DNA of 64,000 nucleotides from Pyxidicoccus xibeiensis. Its GTDB lineage: Bacteria > Myxococcota > Myxococcia > Myxococcales > Myxococcaceae. The notes beneath the pieces are model-generated. The model was not told the DNA's origin. It did no database searches and was given only the letters and a program-made list of their open reading frames with translations. Positions within the stretch are counted from its first letter, which is position 1, and each line of letters begins with the position of its first letter. Both the position numbers and the translations under genes were made by a program. The stretch lies in NCBI RefSeq assembly GCF_024198175.1, contig NZ_JAJVKV010000008.1, positions 310,001-374,000 of the forward strand, in the 5' to 3' direction. This document shows, piece after piece, positions 31,900 through 40,687 of the stretch.

Positions 31900-33228
31900 A
31901 TGCCTCGCTCGCCCCTCTCTGTCGGTCTGCTCCTCGGTGGCCTCGTGCTCGCGGGCTGCGCCCGTCCGGGGGAGGCGCCGGTGGCCGCCGGGTCAGCCCC
32001 TTCCGCGCCCGCGCGGCCGGAGGGGTGCCGGGAGGTGGAGGCGGGAAGTTCGCTCCAGCCGATGCTGGACGCCGCGCGCGCCGGAGCGTCGCTGTGCCTC
32101 GGTTCTGGGGACTTCAGCGGGCCCCTGCGAATCCCGGCGGGCGTCACGGTGTGGGGGCACCGTGACACGGTGGTGCGCTCGTCAGGGGACGGCACCACCG
32201 TAAGGCTGGAGGGGGAGGGCGCGCGGGTGCTGGGCCTCACGGTCGATGGCAGTGGGGGCCGCTTCGACACGCTGGATGCCGCGGTGCTCGTCCGGGGGGA
32301 CCGGACGGCGGTGGAGGGCCTCACCGTGCGCAACTCCGTCTTCGGGATTCTCGTGGAGAAGGCCCACGGCGCCATCCTCCGGGGCAATCACGTGGTGGGC
32401 ACCGGGGGCGCCGCGCTGGGCATGCGGGGCGACGGCATCCGGCTCTGGGAGACGCGCGACTCCGTGGTGGAGGACAACCGCGTCGAGGACAGCCGCGACG
32501 TCGTCGTCTGGTACTCCAGCCGCAATCAGCTGCGCCGCAACACGGTGACCGCCGGCCGCTACGGCACCCACTTCATGTACAGCCACGACAACGTGGTGGA
32601 GGACAACCACTACGTCGGCAACGAGGTGGGCATCTTCGTCATGTACAGCCGCAACATCACCCTGCGCCGCAACGTGCTCGCGGATGCCACGGGGGCGGCC
32701 GGCATGGGCCTGGGGCTGAAGGAGAGCGGCAACATCACCGTGCTCGACAACCGCTTCGTCCGCAACACGGTGGGCCTGTACCTGGACACCTCGCCGCTGC
32801 AGGCGGAGGACTCGAACCTCTTCGAGCGCAACGTCTTCCGGCTCGGGGACGTGGGCGTCATCTTCCACAGCAGCGAGCAGCGCAACAGCTTCCGCGCCAA
32901 CAGCTTCCGGGACAACCATGCCCCCGTGCAGGTGGAGGGCGGCGGCGACGCGCTCGGGGTGGCGTGGCACGGCAACGACTTCGATGACTACGCGGGCTAC
33001 GACCTGGACGGCGACGGCGTGGGTGACGTGCCCTACGAGCTGCGCAGCCTGTCGAGCGACCTGGTGGCCCGCTACCCGGACCTGTCCTTCTTCCGGGGCT
33101 CGCCCACGCTCGGGCTCCTCCGCGCGGCGGGCGAGCTGCTGCCCCTGTTCGCGCCCCGCCCGGTGCTGCGCGACGCGGCGCCCCGGATGTCTGCCCTGAA
33201 CCTCGAGGAGAACGCCGATGCGCGTTGA
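31900..33228 (+). CDS. nosD: NosD, periplasmic Cu-site maturation protein (442 aa)
   Basis: Right-handed parallel beta-helix protein needed for CuZ assembly. Lipoprotein signal G-L-V-L-A-G-C. A series of PbH1/CASH-type rungs (V-V-E-D-N-R-V, G-I-L-V-E-K-A-H-G, N-I-T-L-R-R-N-V-L, V-V-E-D-N-H-Y and others) runs from about residue 90 to 360, with Y-S-S-R-N and M-Y-S-H-D-N characteristic of NosD. Length is standard. It starts 11 bp after nosZ and overlaps nosF by 11 bp, consistent with a coupled nosDF operon. Confidence 0.92.
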   Translation: MPRSPLSVGLLLGGLVLAGCARPGEAPVAAGSAPSAPARPEGCREVEAGSSLQPMLDAARAGASLCLGSGDFSGPLRIPAGVTVWGHRDTVVRSSGDGTTVRLEGEGARVLGLTVDGSGGRFDTLDAAVLVRGDRTAVEGLTVRNSVFGILVEKAHGAILRGNHVVGTGGAALGMRGDGIRLWETRDSVVEDNRVEDSRDVVVWYSSRNQLRRNTVTAGRYGTHFMYSHDNVVEDNHYVGNEVGIFVMYSRNITLRRNVLADATGAAGMGLGLKESGNITVLDNRFVRNTVGLYLDTSPLQAEDSNLFERNVFRLGDVGVIFHSSEQRNSFRANSFRDNHAPVQVEGGGDALGVAWHGNDFDDYAGYDLDGDGVGDVPYELRSLSSDLVARYPDLSFFRGSPTLGLLRAAGELLPLFAPRPVLRDAAPRMSALNLEENADAR

Positions 33229-34102
33229 GCTGGAGCAGGTCCGCAAGCACTTCGGGCGCACGGAGGTGCTGCGCGGGGTGTCCCTCTCGGTGCCCGCCGG
33301 CCGGCGCGTGGCGCTCATCGGCCCCAACGGCAGCGGCAAGTCCACCCTCATCCGCTCCCTGCTGGGGCTGGTGGCATGCGACGGGAAGGTGCTGCTGGAC
33401 GGGCGCTCGCCCTTCGCGGACAGGGTGGAGGTCGCGCGCCGGCTCGCCTACGTGCCGCAGGTGGCGCCGCAGCTCGCCGCGCCGGTGGAGGACATCATCG
33501 GCATGGTGACCCTCACGCGCGGGCTGTCCGCGGAAGCCGTCGCGCACGTGGCCGCGCGCCTGGAACTGGACGTGCAAAGCGTGCGCGCCCGGCCCTTCCG
33601 CGCGCTGTCCGGAGGCATGAAGCAGAAGCTGCTGATTGCCCTGGCGCTGGCCTCGGAGGCGTCGCTGCTCGTCCTGGACGAGCCCACCGCGAGCCTCGAT
33701 GCGCGGGCGCGCGAGCACTTCTTCCGGCTGTGCGAGGAGGTGGCGCCGGGCACCACGCTCCTGCTGTGCTCGCACCGGCTGGAGGAGCTGCGGCACCTGG
33801 CAGAGCATGTCGTCGCCTTGGAAGACGGCCGCGTGGCGTATGACGGCGCCGCGGCGGACTTCCTCGCGGGCCGGGGCGTCAGCGTGGTGGAGGTGTCCGT
33901 CGGCTCGGCCGATGGGGGCGCGTGGCTGGAGGCGCGAGGCTTCCGCACGGGCCTCCAGGGCTGGTGGGTGCGCACCGTGTCCCAGGCAGAGAAGTTGCAA
34001 CTGCTTCCGGAGGTGACGCGCGAGCTGGGGGCCGGGCTGCAAAACCTGCTCGTGCGCGACCTGGAGACGGTGGAGGTGCCTCGTGGCAGCGAGCGTCGTT
34101 AG
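33218..34102 (+). CDS. nosF: NosF, ABC transporter ATPase (294 aa)
   Basis: ATPase of the NosDFY complex. Walker A G-P-N-G-S-G-K-S-T (about residue 33), Q-loop in Y-V-P-Q-V, signature L-S-G-G-M-K-Q, Walker B L-L-V-L-D-E-P-T (about residue 150), and switch His in C-S-H-R-L. Overlaps nosD upstream and nosL downstream by about 20 bp. Energises sulfur/copper-cluster maturation of NosZ with NosY. Confidence 0.93.
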   Translation: MRVELEQVRKHFGRTEVLRGVSLSVPAGRRVALIGPNGSGKSTLIRSLLGLVACDGKVLLDGRSPFADRVEVARRLAYVPQVAPQLAAPVEDIIGMVTLTRGLSAEAVAHVAARLELDVQSVRARPFRALSGGMKQKLLIALALASEASLLVLDEPTASLDARAREHFFRLCEEVAPGTTLLLCSHRLEELRHLAEHVVALEDGRVAYDGAAADFLAGRGVSVVEVSVGSADGGAWLEARGFRTGLQGWWVRTVSQAEKLQLLPEVTRELGAGLQNLLVRDLETVEVPRGSERR

Positions 34103-34544
34103 GAAGTGGCTGGCGCCCCTGGTGGGCGTGCTGGTGATGGTGGGCGGCCTGGGCGCCGCGCTCGCGTGGACGGAGCGGTTGCCTGACGGGCCCGTGGAGG
34201 TGCTGTGGGACCGCGAGGCCTGCGCGCACTGCCGCATGCACGTGGGGGAGCCCTCCTTCGCCGCGCAGCTCCAGCTCGCGGATGGGCGGGTGCTCCACTT
34301 CGATGACCCGGGCTGCCTGCTGCGCTACGAGGCCGAAAGGCCCCTGGACGTGCATGCCGCGTGGTTCCACCACTCCCGCGAGGCGCGGTGGCTGCCGCGC
34401 GAGCGGACGGGCTTCGTGCCCGCGAGCCCCACGCCCATGGGCTACGGGCTGGGCGCCGTGGAGGTGGGGACGCCGGGGGTGATGCCTCTGGCCGAGGTGC
34501 TCGCGAAGCTGCATGGCCGCCACGGCGAGGAGGGGCGGCGATGA
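34083..34544 (+). CDS. nosL: NosL-family copper chaperone (153 aa)
   Basis: Membrane-anchored copper protein. TM anchor at about residues 9-28, no lipobox. The conserved NosL core is present: W-D-R-E-A-C-A-H-C-R-M-H-V (C-x-x-C with Met), and a downstream F-D-D-P-G-C-L-L-R-Y. GTG start overlaps nosF; stop overlaps the nosY start. Thought to supply Cu(I) to apo-NosZ. The order F-L-Y, with NosL between ATPase and permease, differs from the usual D-F-Y-L order. Confidence 0.88.
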   Translation: MAASVVRKWLAPLVGVLVMVGGLGAALAWTERLPDGPVEVLWDREACAHCRMHVGEPSFAAQLQLADGRVLHFDDPGCLLRYEAERPLDVHAAWFHHSREARWLPRERTGFVPASPTPMGYGLGAVEVGTPGVMPLAEVLAKLHGRHGEEGRR

Positions 34545-35380
34545 CGCTCGGACGAGAGCTGCTCGCGGTGGCGCGGTTGGACCTGGCGGAGGTGCTGCGC
34601 TCGCGCTGGCTGGTGTTCTGCGGCGTCATCTACGCGCTGCTGGCCGGGGCCTTCGTGCTGGTGGGGCTGCGCGAGTCCACGCTGCTGGGGTTCGCCGGCA
34701 TGGGCCGGGTGCTGCTGTCGTTCTGCCATGCGCTGGTGCTGCTGCTCCCGCTGCTCGCGCTCACCGCGACAGGGCAGGTGGTGAACCGGGCGCGCGAGGA
34801 TGGCTCGCTGGAGCTGTTCTTCAGTCAGCCGTTGCGCCGGAGCACCTTCTTCGCGGCGGTGACGCTGGTGCGCTACGGCGTGCTGGTGGTGCCGCTCGTG
34901 GTGCTGATGGTGGGCATGGCCGTCGTGGGCAGTCTGGCCTTCGGACAGGTGGTGCCGTGGGGGTTCCTGGCGCGTGCGATGGGCGTGAGCGCGGCGCTGC
35001 TGGCGGCCTTCGTGGGGCTGGGCATGGCCGTGAGCACGCTGGTGCGCAGCCAGGCCCGCGCGATGATCTGGCTGCTGCTGCTGTGGGCCCTGGGCGTGGC
35101 GCTCATCGACTTCGGCCTCGTGGGGCTGATGCTCCAGTGGCGGCTCAACCCCCAGACGGTGTTCCTGCTGGCCGCGCTCAACCCGGTGCAGGCCGCGCGC
35201 ATGGCGCTGCTGTCGGGGGCCTCGCCGGACCTGGGGGTGCTCGGGCCCGTTGGCTTCTTTCTCGCCCATCGCCTCGGCGGCACCGTGCTCTTCGCGGTGG
35301 GCATGCTCTGGCCCGTGCTCGTGGGAGCAGGGGCCTGGGCGCTCGCGCTGCGCAGCTTCCGGCGCGGGGACCTCGTCTGA
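34541..35380 (+). CDS. nosY: NosY, ABC transporter permease (279 aa)
   Basis: Membrane partner of NosF. Six TM helices of the ABC-2 type (about 25-45, 65-85, 110-140, 145-170, 175-195, 240-265), with the R-A-R-E-D-G-S-L-E-L-F-F-S-Q-P segment that matches NosY/ABC-2 coupling helices. The ATG at 34541 overlaps the NosL stop by four bases, so the longer open frame upstream is shadow. Followed 20 bp later by another membrane gene. Confidence 0.9.
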   Translation: MTLGRELLAVARLDLAEVLRSRWLVFCGVIYALLAGAFVLVGLRESTLLGFAGMGRVLLSFCHALVLLLPLLALTATGQVVNRAREDGSLELFFSQPLRRSTFFAAVTLVRYGVLVVPLVVLMVGMAVVGSLAFGQVVPWGFLARAMGVSAALLAAFVGLGMAVSTLVRSQARAMIWLLLLWALGVALIDFGLVGLMLQWRLNPQTVFLLAALNPVQAARMALLSGASPDLGVLGPVGFFLAHRLGGTVLFAVGMLWPVLVGAGAWALALRSFRRGDLV

Positions 35381-35400
35381 AAGGTGCATGGAGGCTCGCG

Positions 35401-36039
35401 ATGAAGCACGCGCCGCGCAGGTTCTACGACTTCCTCGACCGGCCCCTCTTCGGCGCGAGCCGCATGGTGCTCGCGGTGCTGGTGGTGCCGCTGCTGCTCA
35501 CGTTCACCGCGCCCCTGTGGCAGATCCACCTGCTGGCCCCGCAGTACCCCTCTGGCCTCTTCATGGACATCTGGGCCTACAAGCTGGAGGGCGGCGATGA
35601 CGGGCAGCACATCCAGGAGATCAACACCCTCAACCACTACATCGGCATGCGACCGATTGACCGGGCCGCGCTGTCGGACCTGGACTGGCTGCCGTTCGCC
35701 GTGGGCGCCCTGGCCTTGATGGCGCTGCGGGTGGCGGCGATTGGCAACGTGCGCGCGCTGGTGGACCTCGCCGTCGTGACGAACTACGTGGCGCTCTTCG
35801 GGCTCGGGCGCTTCGCGTACAAGCTGTACGTCTTCGGGCATGACCTGGCGCCCACGGCTCCGGTGAAGGTGCCGCCGTTCATGCCCGCGCTGCTGGGCTC
35901 GAAGCAGATCGCCAACTTCACCACCACGAGCTTCCCGCGGCTCGGCAGCCTGTACCTGGGCCTCTTCGTCACCGGCGTGGCGGGGCTCACCGTGTGGCAC
36001 CTCGTGGCGGGACGGATGAGGGCCTCGCGCGCGGCGTGA
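35401..36039 (+). CDS. Unknown membrane protein ending the nos operon (212 aa)
   Basis: Four TM helices (about 22-42, 95-115, 120-140, 185-205). A soluble loop between TM1 and TM2 has L-E-G-G-D-D-G-Q-H-I-Q-E-I-N-T-L-N-H-Y-I-G, which looks ligand-binding (His/Asp/Asn-rich), and P-P-F-M-P-A-L-L-G-S-K-Q precedes the last TM. ATG at 35401 after GGAGG. Its place directly after nosY suggests a NosZ accessory role such as copper or sulfur supply. I do not recognise a named family. Confidence 0.6.
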   Translation: MKHAPRRFYDFLDRPLFGASRMVLAVLVVPLLLTFTAPLWQIHLLAPQYPSGLFMDIWAYKLEGGDDGQHIQEINTLNHYIGMRPIDRAALSDLDWLPFAVGALALMALRVAAIGNVRALVDLAVVTNYVALFGLGRFAYKLYVFGHDLAPTAPVKVPPFMPALLGSKQIANFTTTSFPRLGSLYLGLFVTGVAGLTVWHLVAGRMRASRAA

Positions 36040-36100
36040 GTGGGGGGCTGGCCGCCGCCGCGCCGGTTCCCGCCAGCTCCATGAGCAGTTCGTCCCGCTG

Positions 36101-37015
36101 TCAGTTCATCCCGCGCCGCTGGCGCACCCAGGTGTCGAAGCTCATGGGCGAAAGGCCGTAGGAACGCGCGATCTCGGGCCGTGCCAGCACCGGGGCGACG
36201 TTCATGTACGTCATGCCCTGCGCCACGCCGGGATGCAGGCCGGCCGCGACGGCCTCGTCGACCGTGCCGGACTGGACGACGTACTCCTTGCCGTCGAGGC
36301 GCGAGAGGACCTCGGCGACCTGAGGAAGCGTGAGCACGTCACCTGCGAGCTGCAGCGTCACACCGTTGAACGTCGCAGGAGCACGGATCGCCGCCGCGGC
36401 CGCCTTGCCGATGTCCTCTGGCGCGACCAACGCGATGGGCTGATCGATCCTGATCACCGTGGTCAACCGGCGCCCGTCGACGGAGCCGGCGGGCTCCAAC
36501 ATGGGATGATCCATGAAAGTGGCGGGCAGGATGAGGGTCCAGTGCTGGAAGCCCGCGCTGCGTACGAGGTCACAGGTGGCGAGCTTGTTCTCCCAATACT
36601 CCTCGTGCGACTTCCAGCGCCCCTCCGCCCAGCCCTCGACGTTGCGGTGGTCTCCGACGCCCGACGTCGCGGTGTGCACGAACGTCCCGACGCCCTCGGC
36701 AAGCGCGGCCTCGACGAGGTTCCTCCCTTGCTGGCGCTCCTTGCTGTAGTCGACACCGGTGGCTGAGACGATGGGGGACTGCATCGAGAAGACCGCCCGA
36801 GCCCCGGCGCAGGCGGCGCGCAACGACGCCGGATCGTCGAGGTCCCCGACGACCACCTCGGCGCCAGCCGCCGCGAGGGCCCTGGCGTTGGGCGCCTCCG
36901 GATTGCGCACCATCACGCGCACCGAAGTGCTGCCTTCGGCCAGCAGCGCCCGGGCGGTGGCGCCGCCCTGTCGCCCTGTGGCGGCGGTGACGAGAACGGA
37001 ATCGTTGCTGCTCAT
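36101..37015 (-). CDS. NmrA-like NAD(P)-binding oxidoreductase (304 aa)
   Basis: Rossmann-fold atypical SDR of the NmrA/HSCARG type. N-terminal V-T-A-A-T-G-R-Q-G-G-A-T (glycine motif) with R-V-M-V-R-N-P-E following; V-V-G-D-L-D-D-P at about 55; H-T-A-T-S-G-V-G-D-H near 118. The ATG at 37015 is chosen because AGGAG lies seven bases upstream; an earlier ATG at 37028-37030 overlaps that site. Divergent from a TetR-type repressor with two palindromes between, so it is the probable target of that regulator. Cofactor binding is certain by motif; reaction unknown. Confidence 0.88.
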   Translation of the reverse strand: MSSNDSVLVTAATGRQGGATARALLAEGSTSVRVMVRNPEAPNARALAAAGAEVVVGDLDDPASLRAACAGARAVFSMQSPIVSATGVDYSKERQQGRNLVEAALAEGVGTFVHTATSGVGDHRNVEGWAEGRWKSHEEYWENKLATCDLVRSAGFQHWTLILPATFMDHPMLEPAGSVDGRRLTTVIRIDQPIALVAPEDIGKAAAAAIRAPATFNGVTLQLAGDVLTLPQVAEVLSRLDGKEYVVQSGTVDEAVAAGLHPGVAQGMTYMNVAPVLARPEIARSYGLSPMSFDTWVRQRRGMN

Positions 37016-37032
37016 GGCAGCTCCTCTCATAA

Positions 37033-37082
37033 GTGGGGGACCCCACCGTTTAGTGTCGTGGTCAAATATGGAGGGGTACCCC
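37033..37082. promoter_or_regulatory. Paired GGGG-NA-CCCC palindromes in divergent promoter
   Basis: GTGGGG-GA-CCCCAC (37033-37046) and GGGG-TA-CCCC (37073-37082) share the core GGGG-N-A-CCCC and are each followed by a CGTTT. They lie between the NmrA-like gene and the TetR-family gene and are the most likely operators of the latter. Confidence 0.6.
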
Positions 37083-37119
37083 GTTTGTCAAGTAAGGTTC
37101 TCGTGAGGAGAAGATCGCC

Positions 37120-37671
37120 GTGGAGCATGTGAAGCCGTTGCGAGCGGACGGGCAACGCAACCGGGAGCGGATTGTCGCGGCCGCCGCGGAGCTGGTCGGC
37201 AGGGATGGCGCGCAGGTGTCGCTCGAGGAGATCGCGCGGCGGGCGGGGGTCGGCTCGGCGACCCTGCACCGGCACTTCCCGTCGCGGCAGGCGCTGTTGG
37301 AGGCGGTATTCCGCGATGGTGTCGCGCAGCTCTGTGCGCGGGCCGCCGCGCAACCGGGCGAGGATTCCTCCGCCGAGTTGGCGGCCTGGCTCGAGGAATT
37401 GACGGTCTACACGGCGACCCACCGCGGGCTTGCCGCGGCTCTGCTGACCGGCCCGGATGGCCTCTCGGCCGAAGAAATCTGCTGCACCGACATGCTGCTC
37501 GACGTGTTGAACGTGCTGGTGGCGCGGGCGTCAGCGGTGGGCGCGATTCACGCCCGCGCCACAGCGGAGGACCTGATGATGCTGGCGAACGCGATCGCCG
37601 TCGCCAACGAAGGCGATCCGCGCGCCGCGCGCCGCGTGCTGCGCCTCGCGCTCACCGGCATCCGGCCGTGA
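37120..37671 (+). CDS. TetR-family transcriptional repressor (183 aa)
   Basis: N-terminal TetR helix-turn-helix at about residues 12-55 (R-E-R-I-V-A-A-A...V-S-L-E-E-I-A-R-R-A-G-V-G-S-A-T-L-H-R-H-F-P-S-R), then an all-helical ligand/dimer domain with several Cys (I-C-C-T-D-M-L). GTG start behind GAGGAG. Divergent from the NmrA-like oxidoreductase, typical of a repressor that controls an oxidoreductase on small-molecule binding. Style recalls actinobacterial TetR/NmrA pairs, so transfer is possible. Confidence 0.9.
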   Translation: MEHVKPLRADGQRNRERIVAAAAELVGRDGAQVSLEEIARRAGVGSATLHRHFPSRQALLEAVFRDGVAQLCARAAAQPGEDSSAELAAWLEELTVYTATHRGLAAALLTGPDGLSAEEICCTDMLLDVLNVLVARASAVGAIHARATAEDLMMLANAIAVANEGDPRAARRVLRLALTGIRP

Positions 37672-37720
37672 ACGCAGCGAAAGTACCTCCTCTCGGCGTC
37701 CGCCGCGGAGGCTCAGGTCC

Positions 37721-40687
37721 TCAGCGTCCCGCCGCCGGGCAGGTCGCGGGCTCGAGGTAGAAGGCTTCCCACGCGCCTCCGTCCGTGGGATTGCAGATGC
37801 CCCCGTTGCCGCCATTTCCGCTCTGGATGGGAGTGCCGAGGGTGACCTCCTTCCAGTTGCGCGCGGTGCCCGTCGACGATTCGAAGCCATAGCGATTGCG
37901 GCCGCCGTAGGTGCCGCAGTCGTAGCGGGTGAACGGCTCCGCCGTGTTGAGCGTGGCGCTCACGGTGAGCTGGTCCGCGACCACCGCCAGGTACGCGCCG
38001 CTCGCTCCCTTGAGCTTGTAGCGCGCGCCGCTCGTGACGAGCTCGAAGACTTCACCACCGGTCTGCGTCGTGCTGATGGCGGCCACCTTGCCAGCGCCGT
38101 CGACGGTGAGCCACTTGTCGCTGCGCTCGCTCTGGATGCGGAAGCAGCCCGCGCCGCTGGTCTCGGTATGGCACGTCGCATCGCAGCCATCGCCCGACTG
38201 GGTGTTGCCATCGTCGCATTGCTCGCCGCTCTCGACGGTGCCGTTGCCGCACACGGGGCCGGTGGTGCCATCCGGACAGATTGCCGGTTCGAGGTAGAAG
38301 CCCTCCCAGGCGCCGGCATCGTTCGGGTTGCAGGCGCCGCCATTGCCGCCGTCACCGCTCTGGATGGGCCCGCCCGACGTGGTCTCCTTCCAGTGGGGCG
38401 CGCTCCCCGCTGAAGCCTGGAAGCCGACGCGATTGCGCCCGCCATACCCGCAGGGAAGCTGGGTGAACGACTCCCCGCTGGCGAAGCTGGCGCTCATCGC
38501 GAGCTGGTTGGTCACCACTGCCAGGAAGGCGTCGCCCGAGCCCTTGAGCTTGTACCGGGTGCCGTTCGGAACGAGCTGGAAGATCTGCCCTCCTGCCTGT
38601 GTCGTGCTGCCGGCGACGACCTTGCCGGCGGTGTCGACGGTGAGCCACTTGTCGCTGCGCTCGCTTTGAATCCGGTAGCAGCTCCCGCCCGAGGTCTCGA
38701 CGAACGTGGCCGTGTAGGTGGCCGCGCTGCCAGGCGTGGTGAAGTTATGCGACTGGGCGCCGCCGTCCGACCACGACGAGAACGCCCAGAATCGTCCGTT
38801 CGCGTACTGCGGCGAGTTGACGCCCACCGAGCGGATGACTCCGACCACGCCGGTCGTGTCGTGCGGCGCGGCGAAGGGCTGCCCATCCATCATCACCTGC
38901 AGCCCGCTCGGCAGGCTCGTCACCCTGAGCGGTACTGTGACCGGAAGGACGTCGCGATACGTCGTGTGGGTGAGGCCGATCGAGTCGCGCACCGTGAGCC
39001 GCAAGCGATACCAGACGTTGGCCGAGCTCTCGCCGACGCTCGGGATGGGCCAGCTCCCGCTCGCGATGCCCGTGGTGTCGGACATGGCGGGATGCGTGTG
39101 GGTGTCGTGATGGAAGGTGATGTTCCAGGTCATCGAGCTCGGCGGCAGCGCGCCATCCTCCACGTCACTGGCCGAGCCGGAGAACACCAGGTTGGTGGCC
39201 GCGGTGTAGGTCGCGCCCGCGCCCGGCGTCGCAATCGTGGCCACCGGCGGTTTGTTGGACGTCACCGTCAGCACCGCCTCGGCGCTGGTGGTCGAGCCCA
39301 GCCCGTTGGTCACGACCACTCGGAAGCGCGCGCCGCTGTCGGCGAGCTGCGCGGCGTTCAGCACGTAGCTCGGCGAGGTTGCGCCAGCGATGTCCACGCC
39401 GTTCCGCTGCCACCGATAGGTGAGGGGCGGCTCGCCGCTCGCGGACACGGTGAAGGTCGCCGGAGTGCCGACCGAGACCAACGTGCTCGCCGGTTGCTGC
39501 GCGATGCTCGGCGGCAGTGAAGCCGTGTAGGCGATGCGACCCACCTGGCCCGCGCCGCGCGCCAGATAGTAGAGCGCGCCGTCGGGCCCCACATCGAGGT
39601 CCACGGGCCCCGGGGCGGCCGTCGCGAACAGCGAGGTTGCGCCGGAGCTCGGGTCGATGCGTGAGATCCAATTGTTGGTGTAGTCCGCGTAGAAGTATTG
39701 ACCGACGTACGCGCTGGGAAACGCGGGAATCGGTGGGTTGTAGAAGGCACCGCCGGCGATGCAGTTGCCGGCAGCCGTGCCGGAGCCATGCGGGTACGCG
39801 AAGAACGGCTGCGTGAGCCCCGGGCGGTTCGTGAAATAGCCTTCAGTCATTGGCCAGCCGTAGTTGGCACCGGCCTGGCCGCGGTTGATCTCCTCCCAGC
39901 CGCCTTCTCCCACGTCGTTGATGAACAGGGTCCCCGTGCCGGGCTGGACGTCGAAGGTGAAGGGGTTGCGCAGCCCCATCGCCCAGGTCGCCTTGGCGAG
40001 CCCGGTGGCGGTCGCGTAGAACGGATTGTCCGTGGGAATGCTGCCGTCCGGGTTGAAGCGCAGCAGCTTTCCGAGTGGCGTGTTCAGGCTCTGCGAGTTG
40101 GAGGAGACCGCGTTGTCGCCGGCCGAAACGTAGAGCTTGCCGTCGAGTCCGAAGCGAACCGCGCCGCCGTTGTGGTTGGCGGCGTCGAGCGTCGGAAGGT
40201 CGGCGAGCACCAGCTCGCTTCCGGGAACCGCCACATTGCCATTGGCGGTGAAGCGGCTGACCCGATTGTGAATGCTGCCGTCGATCGACGTGTAATAGAC
40301 ATACAGATAATGGTTGCTGGCGAAGTTGGGGTCGAACGCGACGCCCATCAGCCCACGCTCGTTGTCATTGTCCACGGCGAGCGTCACGAACGGAGTCGGC
40401 AGGAGCCGGCCGTTCTCGACGATGCGGAGCGAGCCGTTCTTCTCCGAGACGAACAGGCGCCCGTCGGGCGCGAAGGTCATGGTGGTGGGCCCCTGGAGGC
40501 CACTGACGAAGACGGAGTCGGCGAAGTTGGCGTCTTGAACGACCGCGCCCGCGCGGGAGACTGCGAGCTCCGCGGGCTCCGGCGTCGACGGCATCGAGCA
40601 GCCCACGACGAGGGAGCTGACTGCGCACACGACGAAGAGCGGTCTGGGGCACCACGCTCGTACACTCGTTCTCACCTGTGACTGCAT
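37721..40687 (-). CDS. Secreted PQQ-type sugar-dehydrogenase-like lipoprotein with paired C-terminal modules (988 aa)
   Basis: Lipoprotein signal L-V-V-G-C. Domains: six-bladed soluble aldose sugar dehydrogenase/GSDH propeller (about 50-385; P-D-G-R-L-F-V-S-E-K-N-G-S-L-R, N-H-N-G-G-A-V-R-F, G-L-R-N-P-F-T-F-D); Ig-like domain (about 390-475); PKD/REJ-like region (about 480-640); a ~120-residue module with C-Y-R-I-Q-S-E-R-S-D-K-W-L-T-V-D; a DUF4215 Cys loop (E-Q-C-D-D-G-N); and a second near-copy of the 120-residue module. The two copies are about 60% alike and resemble fascin/ricin-type beta-trefoil binding folds. Probably an extracellular sugar oxidase with sugar-binding tail. Confidence 0.75.
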   Translation of the reverse strand: MQSQVRTSVRAWCPRPLFVVCAVSSLVVGCSMPSTPEPAELAVSRAGAVVQDANFADSVFVSGLQGPTTMTFAPDGRLFVSEKNGSLRIVENGRLLPTPFVTLAVDNDNERGLMGVAFDPNFASNHYLYVYYTSIDGSIHNRVSRFTANGNVAVPGSELVLADLPTLDAANHNGGAVRFGLDGKLYVSAGDNAVSSNSQSLNTPLGKLLRFNPDGSIPTDNPFYATATGLAKATWAMGLRNPFTFDVQPGTGTLFINDVGEGGWEEINRGQAGANYGWPMTEGYFTNRPGLTQPFFAYPHGSGTAAGNCIAGGAFYNPPIPAFPSAYVGQYFYADYTNNWISRIDPSSGATSLFATAAPGPVDLDVGPDGALYYLARGAGQVGRIAYTASLPPSIAQQPASTLVSVGTPATFTVSASGEPPLTYRWQRNGVDIAGATSPSYVLNAAQLADSGARFRVVVTNGLGSTTSAEAVLTVTSNKPPVATIATPGAGATYTAATNLVFSGSASDVEDGALPPSSMTWNITFHHDTHTHPAMSDTTGIASGSWPIPSVGESSANVWYRLRLTVRDSIGLTHTTYRDVLPVTVPLRVTSLPSGLQVMMDGQPFAAPHDTTGVVGVIRSVGVNSPQYANGRFWAFSSWSDGGAQSHNFTTPGSAATYTATFVETSGGSCYRIQSERSDKWLTVDTAGKVVAGSTTQAGGQIFQLVPNGTRYKLKGSGDAFLAVVTNQLAMSASFASGESFTQLPCGYGGRNRVGFQASAGSAPHWKETTSGGPIQSGDGGNGGACNPNDAGAWEGFYLEPAICPDGTTGPVCGNGTVESGEQCDDGNTQSGDGCDATCHTETSGAGCFRIQSERSDKWLTVDGAGKVAAISTTQTGGEVFELVTSGARYKLKGASGAYLAVVADQLTVSATLNTAEPFTRYDCGTYGGRNRYGFESSTGTARNWKEVTLGTPIQSGNGGNGGICNPTDGGAWEAFYLEPATCPAAGR

